A stretch of DNA of 64,000 nucleotides, from assembly GCA_003260075.1 (NCBI GenBank), contig QLIY01000054.1:62001-126000 (forward strand). The letters are read 5' to 3'. A model generated the notes under the pieces. The model was not told where the DNA came from. It did not search any database and worked only from the letters and a program-made list of their open reading frames with translations. The translations under genes and the position numbers were made by a program. Positions within the stretch are counted from its first letter, which is position 1. Each line of letters begins with the position of its first letter. This DNA is from Phallusia mammillata. Taxonomy: Eukaryota; Chordata; Ascidiacea; Phlebobranchia; Ascidiidae. This document shows, piece by piece, positions 23,305 to 33,663 of the stretch.

Positions 23305-24481
23305 TAAAATATATTAAAATAAAATCTTAAAATAAAAGATAACACAATAATATTATAATACCCAATAAATGTTTTTAAACTTGTGGCAAGTAGTATGTGG
23401 TTTAATATGCGCAGAATGGTGTACTGTCATTTTACAGGGTGTTCTGCTCGTGTTTCCTGGGCCTGGTGCTCATTCACTGGAATATTATTCAAAACCAAAG
23501 TCGGACTCAGCAACTATCTTGCACACCCGAAAGCGGGTGATCACTGATACTGGTGATGGTCCGCAAGCAAAGGAAATACATATTGATAAAGACGCCATAA
23601 CAGAAAATCATGCACATGATGAGAAGACAGAAAATGAAAAGTATGTTTTGTGCATGACATTCTTTAGTTGACAACATTTTTCTTCTGTACTGGATAGAAC
23701 TGCAAGTTGCTAAAAAACCTTTATATGTATGGGTGGGTAATTTTTTGTTTGTTTTAGGAAAACAATGGGTTCTCAAAATGGTGTAAACTTTGAACCAACA
23801 TTTAAGAAAGTTGTGTTGATCGACAGCACCTGGAATCAAGTACATGGGATTTCTTCAGATAAACGTTTAAAAGGTAATCTCATTATACTACTTGGAAAGG
23901 TAAACTAAAATCCTACAAAACTTATTTTACTGCTGCATTGTCACAACCAGAAACAAACAAGCCCAGTAAATTGGTAAAAAACAGGACTTTTCGACTGCAA
24001 CTTGTGTCACAAATCAATGAATGTAAAAACCAATAAGCAAGTAAAAATCAGTAAAAACTTTAACTTTTTAATTGCTTCTGTGTGTTTACATTCATTCATT
24101 TGAGAATGACACAAGTTGTTGTCGAAACGTCATGTTTCATACAAGTATACTGGGCTTGTTTGTTTCTGACAAGGATTTTTAAAACCGTGAATTGTCTACC
24201 TAAGTTTATTATCACAATGTTTTTGAGTTGAATAAAAACTGTATTGTTTGGCAGGTGTCAAGTGTGTTGAGTTAACAGAACAATCCACCAATTATTGGAG
24301 ACGACAGCATTCACGGCCTGACAACCATCTTGCAACCATTGAGGCAATTCATTCATTCTGCAAACAATATCATGAAAAGTTTATCGGCGAATACTCTGGA
24401 CAATATGACAATCTTTTGTACTTTTTTAAGTTCTTCTACAAGATGGTACACAAAAACAAAGAGTTAAAGAAGAGATTTTAG
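22314..24481 (+). CDS. DTWD1: tRNA-uridine aminocarboxypropyltransferase (DTW domain)
   Basis: Five exons: 22314-22490, 22934-23071, 23438-23640, 23758-23873, 24255-24481, 286 codons in consistent phase (human about 300). The family transfers the aminocarboxypropyl group of S-adenosylmethionine to uridine in tRNA, giving acp3U. Visible: an N-terminal zinc-type knuckle CPKC ... CYTC, the segment [16 protein letters not shown], the DTW-family signature [11 protein letters not shown] (D-S-T-W), and the C-terminal [20 protein letters not shown] followed by [10 protein letters not shown], all as in DTWD1 rather than DTWD2. The ATG follows a TTATTTTTAG acceptor by four bases, as expected for spliced-leader addition. 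Intron 2 contains the C92 tract (23212-23303), so bases may be missing there, but the exon phases still join. Confidence 0.93.
23212..23303. other. Poly-C tract of 92, probable sized assembly gap
   Basis: Pure run of 92 C inside a DTWD1 intron, with AT-rich sequence on both sides and no flanking duplication seen. Interpreted as a gap placeholder, not a biological C-tract. Confidence 0.7.
23943..24173. mobile_element. MITE with inverted ends in DTWD1 intron
   Basis: Ends CAGAAACAAACAAGCCCAGT and the inverse ACTGGGCTTGTTTGTTTCTG form ~20 bp inverted repeats. Internal arms AACTTGTGTCA and TGACACAAGTT also pair. The plus strand at about 24107-24150 has a TTTGAGAAT / GACA...TGTC / GAAACGTC arrangement that resembles a decayed hammerhead. 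No coding sequence. Confidence 0.7.
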
Positions 24482-24847
24482 CATCTTGTTCTGTGCAAAC
24501 GACTTTTATTTCGTTATTTTATGCGCACAAACACGTCAAATTTTGATATGCAATGGTGTGTGTTTTTAAGGTAAAAAAACTCACTGGGCCGAAGAACCTT
24601 GTTTGAGTATACAGAACACGTTCAGCCAAATCCAGTTTAGCCGTTTTTTCACAGGAATCATCAGTTTTATATCACTATAAATGCGTTTGGCGTAAAAGAA
24701 GAAACAAAATATTTTTAGTATTGTACGATTAGCATTTTTTTTCGAAGCGTTTAAATCGTCATCAACCTAACAAACTTAGCAAAAACAAGTCACTCCTCAA
24801 CACGTTCTGTGTCAAGTTAACAACTCTGCCAACTATATCAACGCTGA

Positions 24848-25171
24848 ATAAAAACGATTGTAAACCTAAAAGGATCTACCATTATCAAAGCATACGAATC
24901 TTTCTCAAACAACGCGAGAAATATAGGATTTTTATCGATGTCAATGAAAAAACAACAACTTTGGTATGAAAATAAAAGAAATACAGCATCAGTTATATTT
25001 GGGGCTTTTAATTCTTTGATGCAATTGGCCAAAAAAATCGAAGAAGGGACATTCTTTCATGCCTGGTTGGTTCGTGAATTTGTACAATTATGTTGTGAAA
25101 TTCACAAAAACAACATCTTGTTTGAACGTTCGTGTCGCGCGACTTTGCAAAGTTTACGTGTGTGTCTTTAG
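24848..25171 (+). CDS. Unrecognised ORF (terminal exon or short gene)
   Basis: I do not recognise it. The frame is open from 24848 to the stop at 25169-25171 (107 codons). The first ATG in frame is 24938, giving 77 residues. The sequence looks coding and helical, with mixed charged and hydrophobic residues (SVIFGAFNSLMQLAKKIEE, HAWLVREFVQLCCEIHKNN). Possible acceptors near 24872 or 24889 could make it the last exon of a longer gene. The stop lies only 59 bp before the OS9 ATG on the same strand, and AATAAA occurs at 24847. A decayed or non-coding frame cannot be excluded. Confidence 0.45.
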   Translation: MKTIVNLKGSTIIKAYESFSNNARNIGFLSMSMKKQQLWYENKRNTASVIFGAFNSLMQLAKKIEEGTFFHAWLVREFVQLCCEIHKNNILFERSCRATLQSLRVCL

Positions 25172-25230
25172 CAAAGTCAGATTATTTTTGTTGACTTAGT
25201 TTTCAGTGAAACTGTTTCAATTTTTACAGG

Positions 25231-28200
25231 ATGAATTGTAGTTGCTGTTTATTTGTTGTGGTACTCATTACTTGTGTCTATTCGTCACTGTGTTTTCTTA
25301 ACATCGAAGAGTTAAACGAGCTACATTATGGTTTAGACATTAAGAAGGAACCATTAAATGAAGCAGAGGTAAGAATGTTTTAAATCTTAGCATTAATATT
25401 AATGTTGAACATGAATAAATAAATGCTTTAACTACAAATCTCCCGTTTTTGGCATGTGCCAGTGTACAAAAGTGATGTAAAGATTGTTTTTCAAAACACA
25501 GTAGTGAAGCTCTCAATGGTGTGACTTATCTGTCTGTATATTTAACAAACATGTGTTTTAAGGTGGACTTGACAGGTGGACTCAAACTTTCATCACGACA
25601 TGGGCAATCTTACTTTTGCAAACTACCAGGTCCGGCTCGGAAAATGGCAGACCAAGCTGACCCACAGGTGAACATACTATGATTGAAACAAATGCTATTG
25701 CATATCATGTTTTTCAAGCACAAATGACTTCTTTAATAAAATATATGTAGTATTTTGTTTACCAAATTGCTAAATCTTTGAAGTTGAAGTCACCAACTTC
25801 ATAAAAACCATGAATAAAATAATAAATAATCCAACAGACTTGCATTAAGGTAGGCAACTTTATAGCAGGCTCATTATCACCATAACGCGTCTGGGTTGTT
25901 AGCCACCTACCGAGAAACATAACAGATGAGTTGTGATGATGGCATTGGTCTGTGGAATGATCAAGAATATTGTGCTCTTTGTGTTTAGGAAAGCAGACTG
26001 CCAGCAGACTATCCTGTTCCGATGCTTTTGCAACCACTCAACCTGCAACCCTGTCTTAAAAAAGTAAAAGGCTGGTGGACTTACGAACTGTGTTTTGGCA
26101 AAACTGTAAAGCAATATCACAGTGATGGTATGTTAAACATTTTTCTAATCAGTCTTGTTTTAGGGGCGCAATTATTCTAAAATATAGTTTACAAAAAGCC
26201 TATTTTGAAGTAATGGATTAAATAAAACATGACGAAAGGATTTTCTCAACAGAATATTAGTAGTTTATTAACTTGGCTCTCCACTTTTTTATATCCATGC
26301 ATTTCGTGTTCCCTAGCTATTTTCTGCTTGCTGATTGTTTAAGTACAAATGTGTGTCTGTGTTTTTTTACCAAGAGAATTAAACTCAAGTCAATGAAACA
26401 TTCAATAAATTACATAGTCTAATGAGCTTGCAGGCTTAAAATATAGATTTGTTTTTTAGATGGGATAACACATGGTGATGCCATTGATTTGGGAAACTTT
26501 GAGTCCGACTTTGACTGGAGTGATGAGCAACGAATAAAGCGGAGTCCCTTTAAGCAACACAAACTACAAAAATATCATTCACAGAGTTATGTGAATGGAA
26601 CAAAATGTGACATACACAGTCATCATAGAGAAACTGAAGTTAGGGTAAGTTTGCATCAGTTAAAATGTTTGTTGGTAACAAATATGTGGTGAAGTCAGTT
26701 TGGTATTTCAAAAAATTTGCTGGAGACAATTTATCACATAACTGTAATGAAATGGAAAAGTTTTGCTAAAATTTGAAATTTATGAAAACAATTTCCTTAT
26801 AGCTCATCAATAAATAATGCAAGTTGGTTTCAGAACACTGTACACAGACTTAAAAAGGTTTATTAGTTTATTATAAAAGTTGATGTATTATACATTTTCA
26901 ATTTTGTTCATTTGATTGCTGCAGTTCTACTGTGATGAATCAGCAACAGTGGCTTACATTGATCGTGTTGATGAGCCTTCCACATGCTCTTATATTATAA
27001 TTGTAAAGACCGACCTGCTATGTTCCCACCCACATACGCGAATGCTATCTGTTGTGAAAACAGTTGATGTTGTTTGTCAACCAATGTTGCCACAAGAAAA
27101 GTTTTTGCAGCACCAGGAAGAGCAGGAAAGTGCGTACTTTGTCAGTGTTTTGTTATTTCAAACTAACCAACAAATGCTCTCTTGTAATACAGTTTTGTCA
27201 TGTAAATGTTGTCAGCCATTTGACCTATGTAGTACCCACTTATATGTTTTTGTGTCATATTCGCTAACAGAGATTTTAGAGAAATCATATCGCCATTTGA
27301 ACGAGGAACTAAAGAAAAAACGAGACATTTTGAAAGACTTTCTCACAGAAATGAAGGTACATTGATATATTTAGGTTTTTACATGTCTTATTCACTGGTG
27401 GGATTCAAATTTTTTGTCAGTCGGTTCTATCACAAAAGTCATATTTTTCAGTCGTTTCTGTTACAAAAAGTCCATTGACAGTAACCAGTAATGCTAACTG
27501 GTTCACTGATCTCATAAAATTTCGTGAGATGGTTCTATAGAACCAGTGCGAACCGGATGAAACCCACCACTGGTCATATTCAATTGTTAATTAACATTGG
27601 TGTTTCACAGAGCGGTCTTTTTCCTTCTTACTCATCAATAGACAGCTTTTTCCCAACCAAGAAACCACAAGAGGTAAGCACTCACATACACAGTATTGTG
27701 ATCACAAAAAGATTATAAATAATTTAAATTTTAAACGTTAAAATTATCATAAATGTTTCCCACATTGCATGATGATGACAAATTGGTTTTGTGAGCTTAC
27801 AAGTAAAAGTGATTGAAATTACTGCATTTACTGGTTTGTTAAAACATTTTTTGACTCAGGTGCAATCAAGTGAGGCAAAGGAAACAGCTCTTGACTTCAT
27901 CTCGCGTTTTGTAGAGGAGTAAGTACACCTCCTTTGTTTTAAACATAACATGTTGTTTTTAGGTTCAATATAATACCTTATAAAGTGTAACAGACTGTGC
28001 TTACTGGCTTGGTACAAAAAGGTGGCTCCTGTTAAAAATAATTTTCCTTTGCCTGAGTACCCAGCATGTGGTTGAAGATCACATAGTAATGAATACAAAA
28101 TTTAACAATCCATGTTCTGTAACAGGTAAAGTGAGTGTAAAACTTTCACCCTCTAGATCAGGGGTGGGCAACCTTTGTCACTGTAGGGCCAATTATATAT

Positions 28201-30195
28201 GTCAAAATTGGATCACCCCCCCCCCATTTTGCTTTGTTTCTTACCAAATATGCTTAACTACAAGTATAATTTGATTCTAGCCACTTTTTTCCAGATCGCA
28301 GAAAACTAGCACCAGGCGCATTAATCAGCTCACAAATATGTAATAATTGGACTCGTTTGCCAGTACTTTTGAAATCCAAGTGTCTCTGCGGGCCGCACAA
28401 CCTTTAACAAAGGGCCGCAGGTTGCCCCCTGCTCTAGATAAAACACATTTTTAAACAGTCAAATTGCAGGAAATGTTATGGTTTGGGGTTTAAAAATGAT
28501 CTTCAGTGTTTGCTGTATGTTTTGACAGGAAGAGATTGAAGAAACTATCTCTTGCAGCCCAAAAACAGCTGCACCATAAGATAACCGATTCAGTGATGAA
28601 GTTGAAGAAATTGCCCAGCGGTGATATGGCAAGAATGGTAACAAATTGTATTTGTTTATGAAAGCTCTCATAAAAAGCAGCGTACACAGAGCATGCTTAA
28701 CTTAACTTTTTTTCATGTAGATGAAATCATGTTTAGTTACAGTAGGGTCAATGCTTTTCAGATTAAATTGCAAATCGAGACTTTCATGGAATCTCAAGAG
28801 TTGTTCAATGAAGATGTTTTCCTCAAAACATTTCAATCATTAGGAATGTCTGCTTTACGTGACCTTGGGAATTTAAATGACATGGGTAAGACTTGTTGCT
28901 TATTCTTTTAAAAACATAGCATGAAAGCATGTGCACCACAATTAAGTAATTTCTTTCAACAAAGGGCATTTCGACAAGTTTGTTATGTTATCTTCTCCAA
29001 ACTGATCCCATACTTTAGATATTCACATATTTAAGGTTAGATGTGTGATCAGCAAAACTTGAGTTATTTTGGGCCGAAGTATAGAAGGCACAATACAAGT
29101 TTAATGAAATGTAATACACTTTTAACTTCCATCTCTAGTTGTTTGGCACATGCATTTGTACTTTAACATAATGTATTGTATTCAAAAGAAAATAATGAAC
29201 TTACATGAACAATCTATGCTTAAGTCTGTTTGTTGTGTTATTATGTTAATAGTGAGGCATAAAGAAGTAAAACCATGACAGTGACAATATCAAGCTCATT
29301 CTTTTTACCAGGCAAACTTGACTCTGATGTGAGCAATTCCAATGAACATGTCAAGGTTAAGGTGAAACACATTGATGCTGAAATCGGTGAAGTAAATGAA
29401 GAAAATGAGCAGGACCCTGCAATACAACAACTTGAAGAGGAGATTGGAAAAGAATTGTCTGAAGCTGGGTACACCTCATCCAGTGAGCAAAATTTTAACA
29501 TTTTTGTTATGTCAATATACTTTGCTTCAACTGATAAGATTCATAGTGTGCAACCTTTCCAGTAACAATTTGAAAAAAAGACTTACTGCAAAAGCAAAAA
29601 AAGTTACCAACCAAAAAATTCCAGACTGTAACTATTTTATTGCACAGCCCTAATGTATTATAATGCTGTGTATTATTAAATATACTTGTGTGGTTTGTGC
29701 AGACAGAATTGAAGTTCACTTCATCACAAACAAAGACGCCAAAGAGAGTTTAAGTATGACGAAAGAGCAAGCACAACAGTTTAAAGAAATGCTACTTGAA
29801 GTTGTGGTAGGCTGAGACATTCAAACTATTTTTTTTCATTTTCAACACAAAACTGTTTAGTTATCATGTAATGCCTCCATGCTTTTACATTGAAATTATT
29901 TCAAATTTAAATTTTATTTTGCAATAGGCTGTGGTGGAATAGTGCTGTTTGCACTATTTCAAAGAATTTGTATTTTTAAGAACCGTTTGTGAAAGTTCCC
30001 AACCAAAGTTGTAACTTTAAATATTTTTGTATTACTTACTGAAAGACTGGCGTTGGTTGCATTCAGGGTGGAATATCACTCGAAGACAATGAAAAAAGGA
30101 GGTACAGCAGATTAATGGACAACTATAACATTGTATTTTCTGCAGCGAAAGAAAAAATTGTTTCAGGGGTCACAGAAAAAGATGAAAACTCGTAA
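25231..30195 (+). CDS. OS9: OS-9 homologue, ER lectin of ERAD
   Basis: Thirteen exons in consistent phase, 532 codons: 25231-25368, 25563-25667, 25989-26127, 26460-26644, 26925-27129, 27271-27356, 27611-27673, 27860-27918, 28529-28637, 28762-28885, 29312-29468, 29707-29806, 30067-30195. OS9 binds trimmed N-glycans and passes misfolded glycoproteins to the HRD1-SEL1L ligase in the ER lumen. Visible: a hydrophobic signal peptide (~1-21), NIEELNELHYGLDI, and a single MRH domain with the WW pair (GWWTYELCFG), Q in KQYH, CD before HHRETEVR, and YIDRVDEPSTCSY with the sugar-binding E and Y. All expected mannose-contact residues are present. A Lys/Glu-rich middle follows, then a conserved C-terminal IEVHFITNKD. 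Erlectin would show two MRH domains; only one is seen. A TTTTTACAG acceptor ends one base before ATG, suggesting trans-splicing. AATAAA is at 30424-30429. Confidence 0.95.
27393..27572 (-). mobile_element. hAT-type MITE, copy 2
   Basis: Reverse orientation relative to copy 1, from CACTGGTGGGATTC to CCCACCACTG. Target duplication GTCTTATT (27385-27392) and GTCATATT (27573-27580), 7 of 8. Lies in the OS9 intron before exon 27611. Confidence 0.9.
28159..28431. mobile_element. hAT-family MITE
   Basis: Ends CAGGGGTGGGCAACCT and GGTTGCCCCCTG, with a perfect 8 bp duplication CTCTAGAT at 28151-28158 and 28432-28439. Lies in an OS9 intron. A C10 spacer at 28216-28225 replaces about 30 bp present in the related inverted copy at 55301-55572, so the element is internally incomplete here. 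Confidence 0.88.
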
Positions 30196-30242
30196 TTCAT
30201 GTAAACTGCATTTTGTAAACGAATTATTGCTTGGTGACTTGA

Positions 30243-30380
30243 AACATGCGACAGAAAACAGAATATGGTGCTTACTATGCAATTTGACAATCATTGCCTG
30301 TGTCTGTGCGACCCCCCCCCCACATGCGACAGAAAACAGAATATGGTGCTTACTATGCAATTTGACAATATCATTGCCTG
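30243..30380. repeat. Duplicated OS9 3' segment around C10
   Basis: About 60 bp beginning ACATGCGACAGAAAACAG occur before and after C10 at 30312-30321, just downstream of the OS9 stop. Confidence 0.75.
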
Positions 30381-30430
30381 TGTCTGTACATTTCATAGTG
30401 GAATGATTTGTAGGGTGTGGTGTAATAAAG

Positions 30431-31149
30431 TAAAAACACTGTGGTATGAAAGGTATGTTATCGACCAGTGATTTAGTATGGGGCACCAGCATGCATGCTG
30501 AAGAAAAAAGTGCTTGCCCCCTTAAATTTTGAATAAACTACTTCTGTTCAATGAAAATGTTCTAACAAAAAGAATTGACTCCCAAATATGTGGTGTTTAA
30601 CGGTACAGTGCTGCCTTTTAACGGTATTTAGAAATTAACTCTTGTTGGAAGTATGTTATAGCAAACAATTTTCAGGTATTTTGCACCCGTCACTAGTATA
30701 AGAACAATAAACAAACAACAGGATATTGCATTGTTCATACATAAGTCGTGGTCTTCTTTTAAGTGTAGGCAGTTGTAATGCACTGAAAGCCGTGTAAGTA
30801 GTTGTACAGTCAGTGTTCCGTTTCAAGGCGTTTAATCGTCTTACCAAGGACCAGGGCAACCTAGTTTCAACGGATTGGATTGGACATATGCTGCACACAA
30901 AGTGTGAGAATATCTGAGGGTATGGCATAACAAAATTGACCGTTAGTGACAACCTTTGCCAAACGAAAGTTGTTTGAATAAAGTCATGCGACGTTTAATG
31001 ATCGCAAAACACAAGAATAACTGCCACGTTTGACAAACAACAACCACGTTACTTTGCCACATTCCGGCGAAAAGGTAACTCTAGGTTAAGAATGACGTAA
31101 GAGTTCCGCGTGAGTGATTGTCGTACGATCGTAGTAACAGGCGCAGTAG

Positions 31150-31198
<49 letters not shown>

Positions 31199-31404
31199 CA
31201 GGCGCAGTAGCGGACGAATCAAATAATTGAAACGCGAACGCGCCGATTCCCAAGGTGGCCGGTGTCGGTGTCACTTCTATTCAACATTTGTTTGTTTCCT
31301 AGAGATCATAAGGTTTGAGTGTGTTTCTAAGAAGGTGTAGTTTCATCTGATTGAAGATAGCTGTGTGGTAAATTTTGTTGGAGGATTTATTTCCCGTGAC
31401 TTCA
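30431..31404. other. Intergenic between OS9 and phospholipase A2
   Basis: No coding exon is supported. Contains the C47 tract. The 15 bp AACAGGCGCAGTAGC recurs on either side of that tract, so the real sequence on the two sides probably overlaps. Confidence 0.5.
31150..31196. other. Poly-C tract of 47, probable assembly gap
   Basis: Run of 47 C flanked on both sides by AACAGGCGCAGTAGC(G), a short overlap. Interpreted as a gap placeholder. The minus-strand glycine frame here is not a gene. Confidence 0.7.
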
Positions 31405-33663
31405 ATGCGCTGGTTATTAACCATTTTGATTATCGATCTTTTGCTTTGGGTTTCAACAAGTGTCGAAGCTGACGATGTAAGTGGTTGGTTGCAAGAATTT
31501 CTGGGCTCTTCTTCTCGTGGAGATCCAGGTATTTTAAATGTGATTTATATTATAAAATTATACACTTCAAACTAATTTACATTTTACATACCTGTGTGTG
31601 ATACAATAGCAATACCCTGTATACAATGGTGGGATTCAAATTTGTTGTCATCAGGTTCTATCACAAAAGTCATATTTTTCAGCCGGTTCTGTTAAAAAAA
31701 GTCCATTGACAGTAACCAGTAATGCTAACCTGTTCGCTGATCTCATAAAATTTCGTGAGATGGTCCTATAGAACTGGTGCGAACGAGCTGAGTCCCACCA
31801 CTGCCTGTATGCCTGTTGTTTATTACAGTTATATATTAAAGTTATATGTTTGAAAACGTGTGTGTAATTAAATATAGTTTTAAAATAGTCTCAAACGTAG
31901 GCTCCTCTGTGGCAGACTTGAGAGCCAAGCACATTGAGAACAACAAACTTATAAGTTTAAATACTCTGCCTTGTTTGTTTTCTTTAGTAAGGCTTTAATC
32001 ATTGTTTTCGTCTGTTTTGTAGACATTGTTCACCACAGGTCAAAGCGAAGTTTGTTCAACTTCAAAAGTGTAATCCACTGCTTACAGCCTTGGTCAAATG
32101 TCCTTTTAACTTACGGTGATTATGGTTGTTACTGTGGGTATAAAGGCTTGGGAAGGCCACTAGATGATACAGACAAGTAAGTCTTCTTTTAGATGACAGC
32201 TTTATAACCTGGTTGATACTTGCATTCCCCCCCCCCAGGCTTGGGAAGGCCACTAGATGATACAGACAAGTAAGTCTTCTTTTAAATGACAGCTTTATAA
32301 CCTGGGTGATACTTGTTACATGTAGTTAATGAACTGTTAAACTTAAAGGTGCTGTTATGAGCATGATTATTGTTATGACCAAGCTGAATTTGAACCAAAA
32401 ACTTTTGGGGAAACCACAATGGGGAGTTACTTTTCTGAATACATTTTTCAATGTCAAGGGCACACAGTCAAGTGTGGTAAGTTTAGAAACTTTGCATGTC
32501 TTTATTGTGGGTAACATGTAATTACTGATTTTTTTATTTACAGATGCAAAACAGAACTCAATTTACAAGCAAGCAATATGTGAATGTGACAGAAAAGCAG
32601 CCGAATGTTTTGCTGCAAATCGAAGGTCGTACAATTCAAAACTGTATGATATAGACACAACCAAGTACTGTAAGTTACTTTTCTTAAGTTGACAAAAAAT
32701 AGTTTAAATATATATACTGAACATAACCAATGTTTTGTGTTGATCAGGTGGAGAGAATGCAGATTTCCAGGACTTACATGTAGAAACACATTCTTGTAAG
32801 TGTTATATAAAAAATATAGGATGTTTTAGTTAGTGCATTTTCTTTATCTGCAACATAAGGGTTAAATTCCAAGAGTAAACAATATTATCGGTTGTTTTCA
32901 GTTGTCAATTGTTTAAATAAAATTGAATTTGTTTCACAACGAAGTGGCTGTTTATTATCAGTAGTCTTGGTGTTACACACTTTTGGAAATATATACCAAG
33001 TAATACTCGGCATGATTTGTTTTATATTATGTATTTTACTATAATCAATTCTTTCAGTGTTCAAGCTGTACTCATGCCCTTTGGACTATGATCAAGATCG
33101 GTGTTGCATTAATAAAGGATACAACTCAGTTTACCAGTTTTGCTGCGGCGACCAAATCAGGTGGGTCTTAGTGGGGCAACAAGGAGTTTTGATAAACTAT
33201 GTTCAAACTGTTTCATTTATAAAATGTTGTAACTTATGCAGAAACAAACCAAGCGAAGGGTCGACCATTGTTGGGTGTTGTGGAGGAAAAGTGTTCGATA
33301 CAAGAATAAAAATGTGCTGCTATGGGGTGCTTCACCCAAACGCAGAACACCTACAGTGTTGCGGAACACTCCCCCCCCCCAACTGTTTCATTTATAAAAT
33401 GTTGTAACTTATGCAGAAACAAACCAAGTGAAGGATCGACCATTGTTGGATGTTGTGGAGGAAAAGTGTTCGATACAAGGATAAAAATGTGCTGCTATGG
33501 GGTACTTCACCCAAACGCAGAACACCTACAGTGTTGTGGAACACAAGGCCAAGTGGCAGACAGGACCTTTCAAACTTGTATTGATGGAAAACCAGTCGCA
33601 AAAACATCTACACTGCCTGCAAATATAACAATCACAGAGCCAAATAGAACTGATGGTGGTTAA
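31405..33663 (+). CDS. Secreted phospholipase A2 with galaxin-like C-terminal domain
   Basis: Seven exons, 309 codons in consistent phase: 31405-31528, 32023-32176, 32349-32476, 32544-32669, 32748-32795, 33058-33160, 33417-33663. Signal peptide ~1-21; furin-type propeptide site RSKR at residues 47-50. The phospholipase A2 domain has the calcium loop YGCYCGYKG (75-83), the active site [10 protein letters not shown] with His98 and Asp99, and the second catalytic Asp151 in [11 protein letters not shown], so it should hydrolyse the sn-2 ester of phospholipids outside the cell. After ~residue 190 comes a segment of paired cysteines ([40 protein letters not shown]) resembling galaxin repeats. Two possible N-glycosylation sites (NIT, NRT) lie near the end. 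Exon 33417 is duplicated upstream (33242 onward) and the end of exon 2 is duplicated after 32236, both across C10 spacers. I used the downstream copy of exon 7 because only it reaches a stop. Confidence 0.88.
31624..31803 (-). mobile_element. hAT-type MITE, copy 3
   Basis: Reverse-orientation copy, from CAATGGTGGGATTC to GAGTCCCACCACTG, with duplication CCTGTATA (31616-31623) and CCTGTATG (31804-31811). Lies in the first intron of the phospholipase A2 gene. Confidence 0.9.
33208..33542. repeat. Duplicated exon 7 of phospholipase A2 around C10
   Basis: About 160 bp (intron end plus the di-cysteine exon) occur at 33208-33370 and 33381-33542 around C10 (33371-33380). The coding sense is unchanged between copies; differences are silent substitutions such as AGC/AGT (Ser) and GGG/GGA (Gly). 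Confidence 0.8.

Noticed and set aside
30131-30492. Short frames containing a repeated NRIWCLLCNLTI segment
   Set aside because: They come from the OS9 3' region duplicated around C10, not from a repeat protein.
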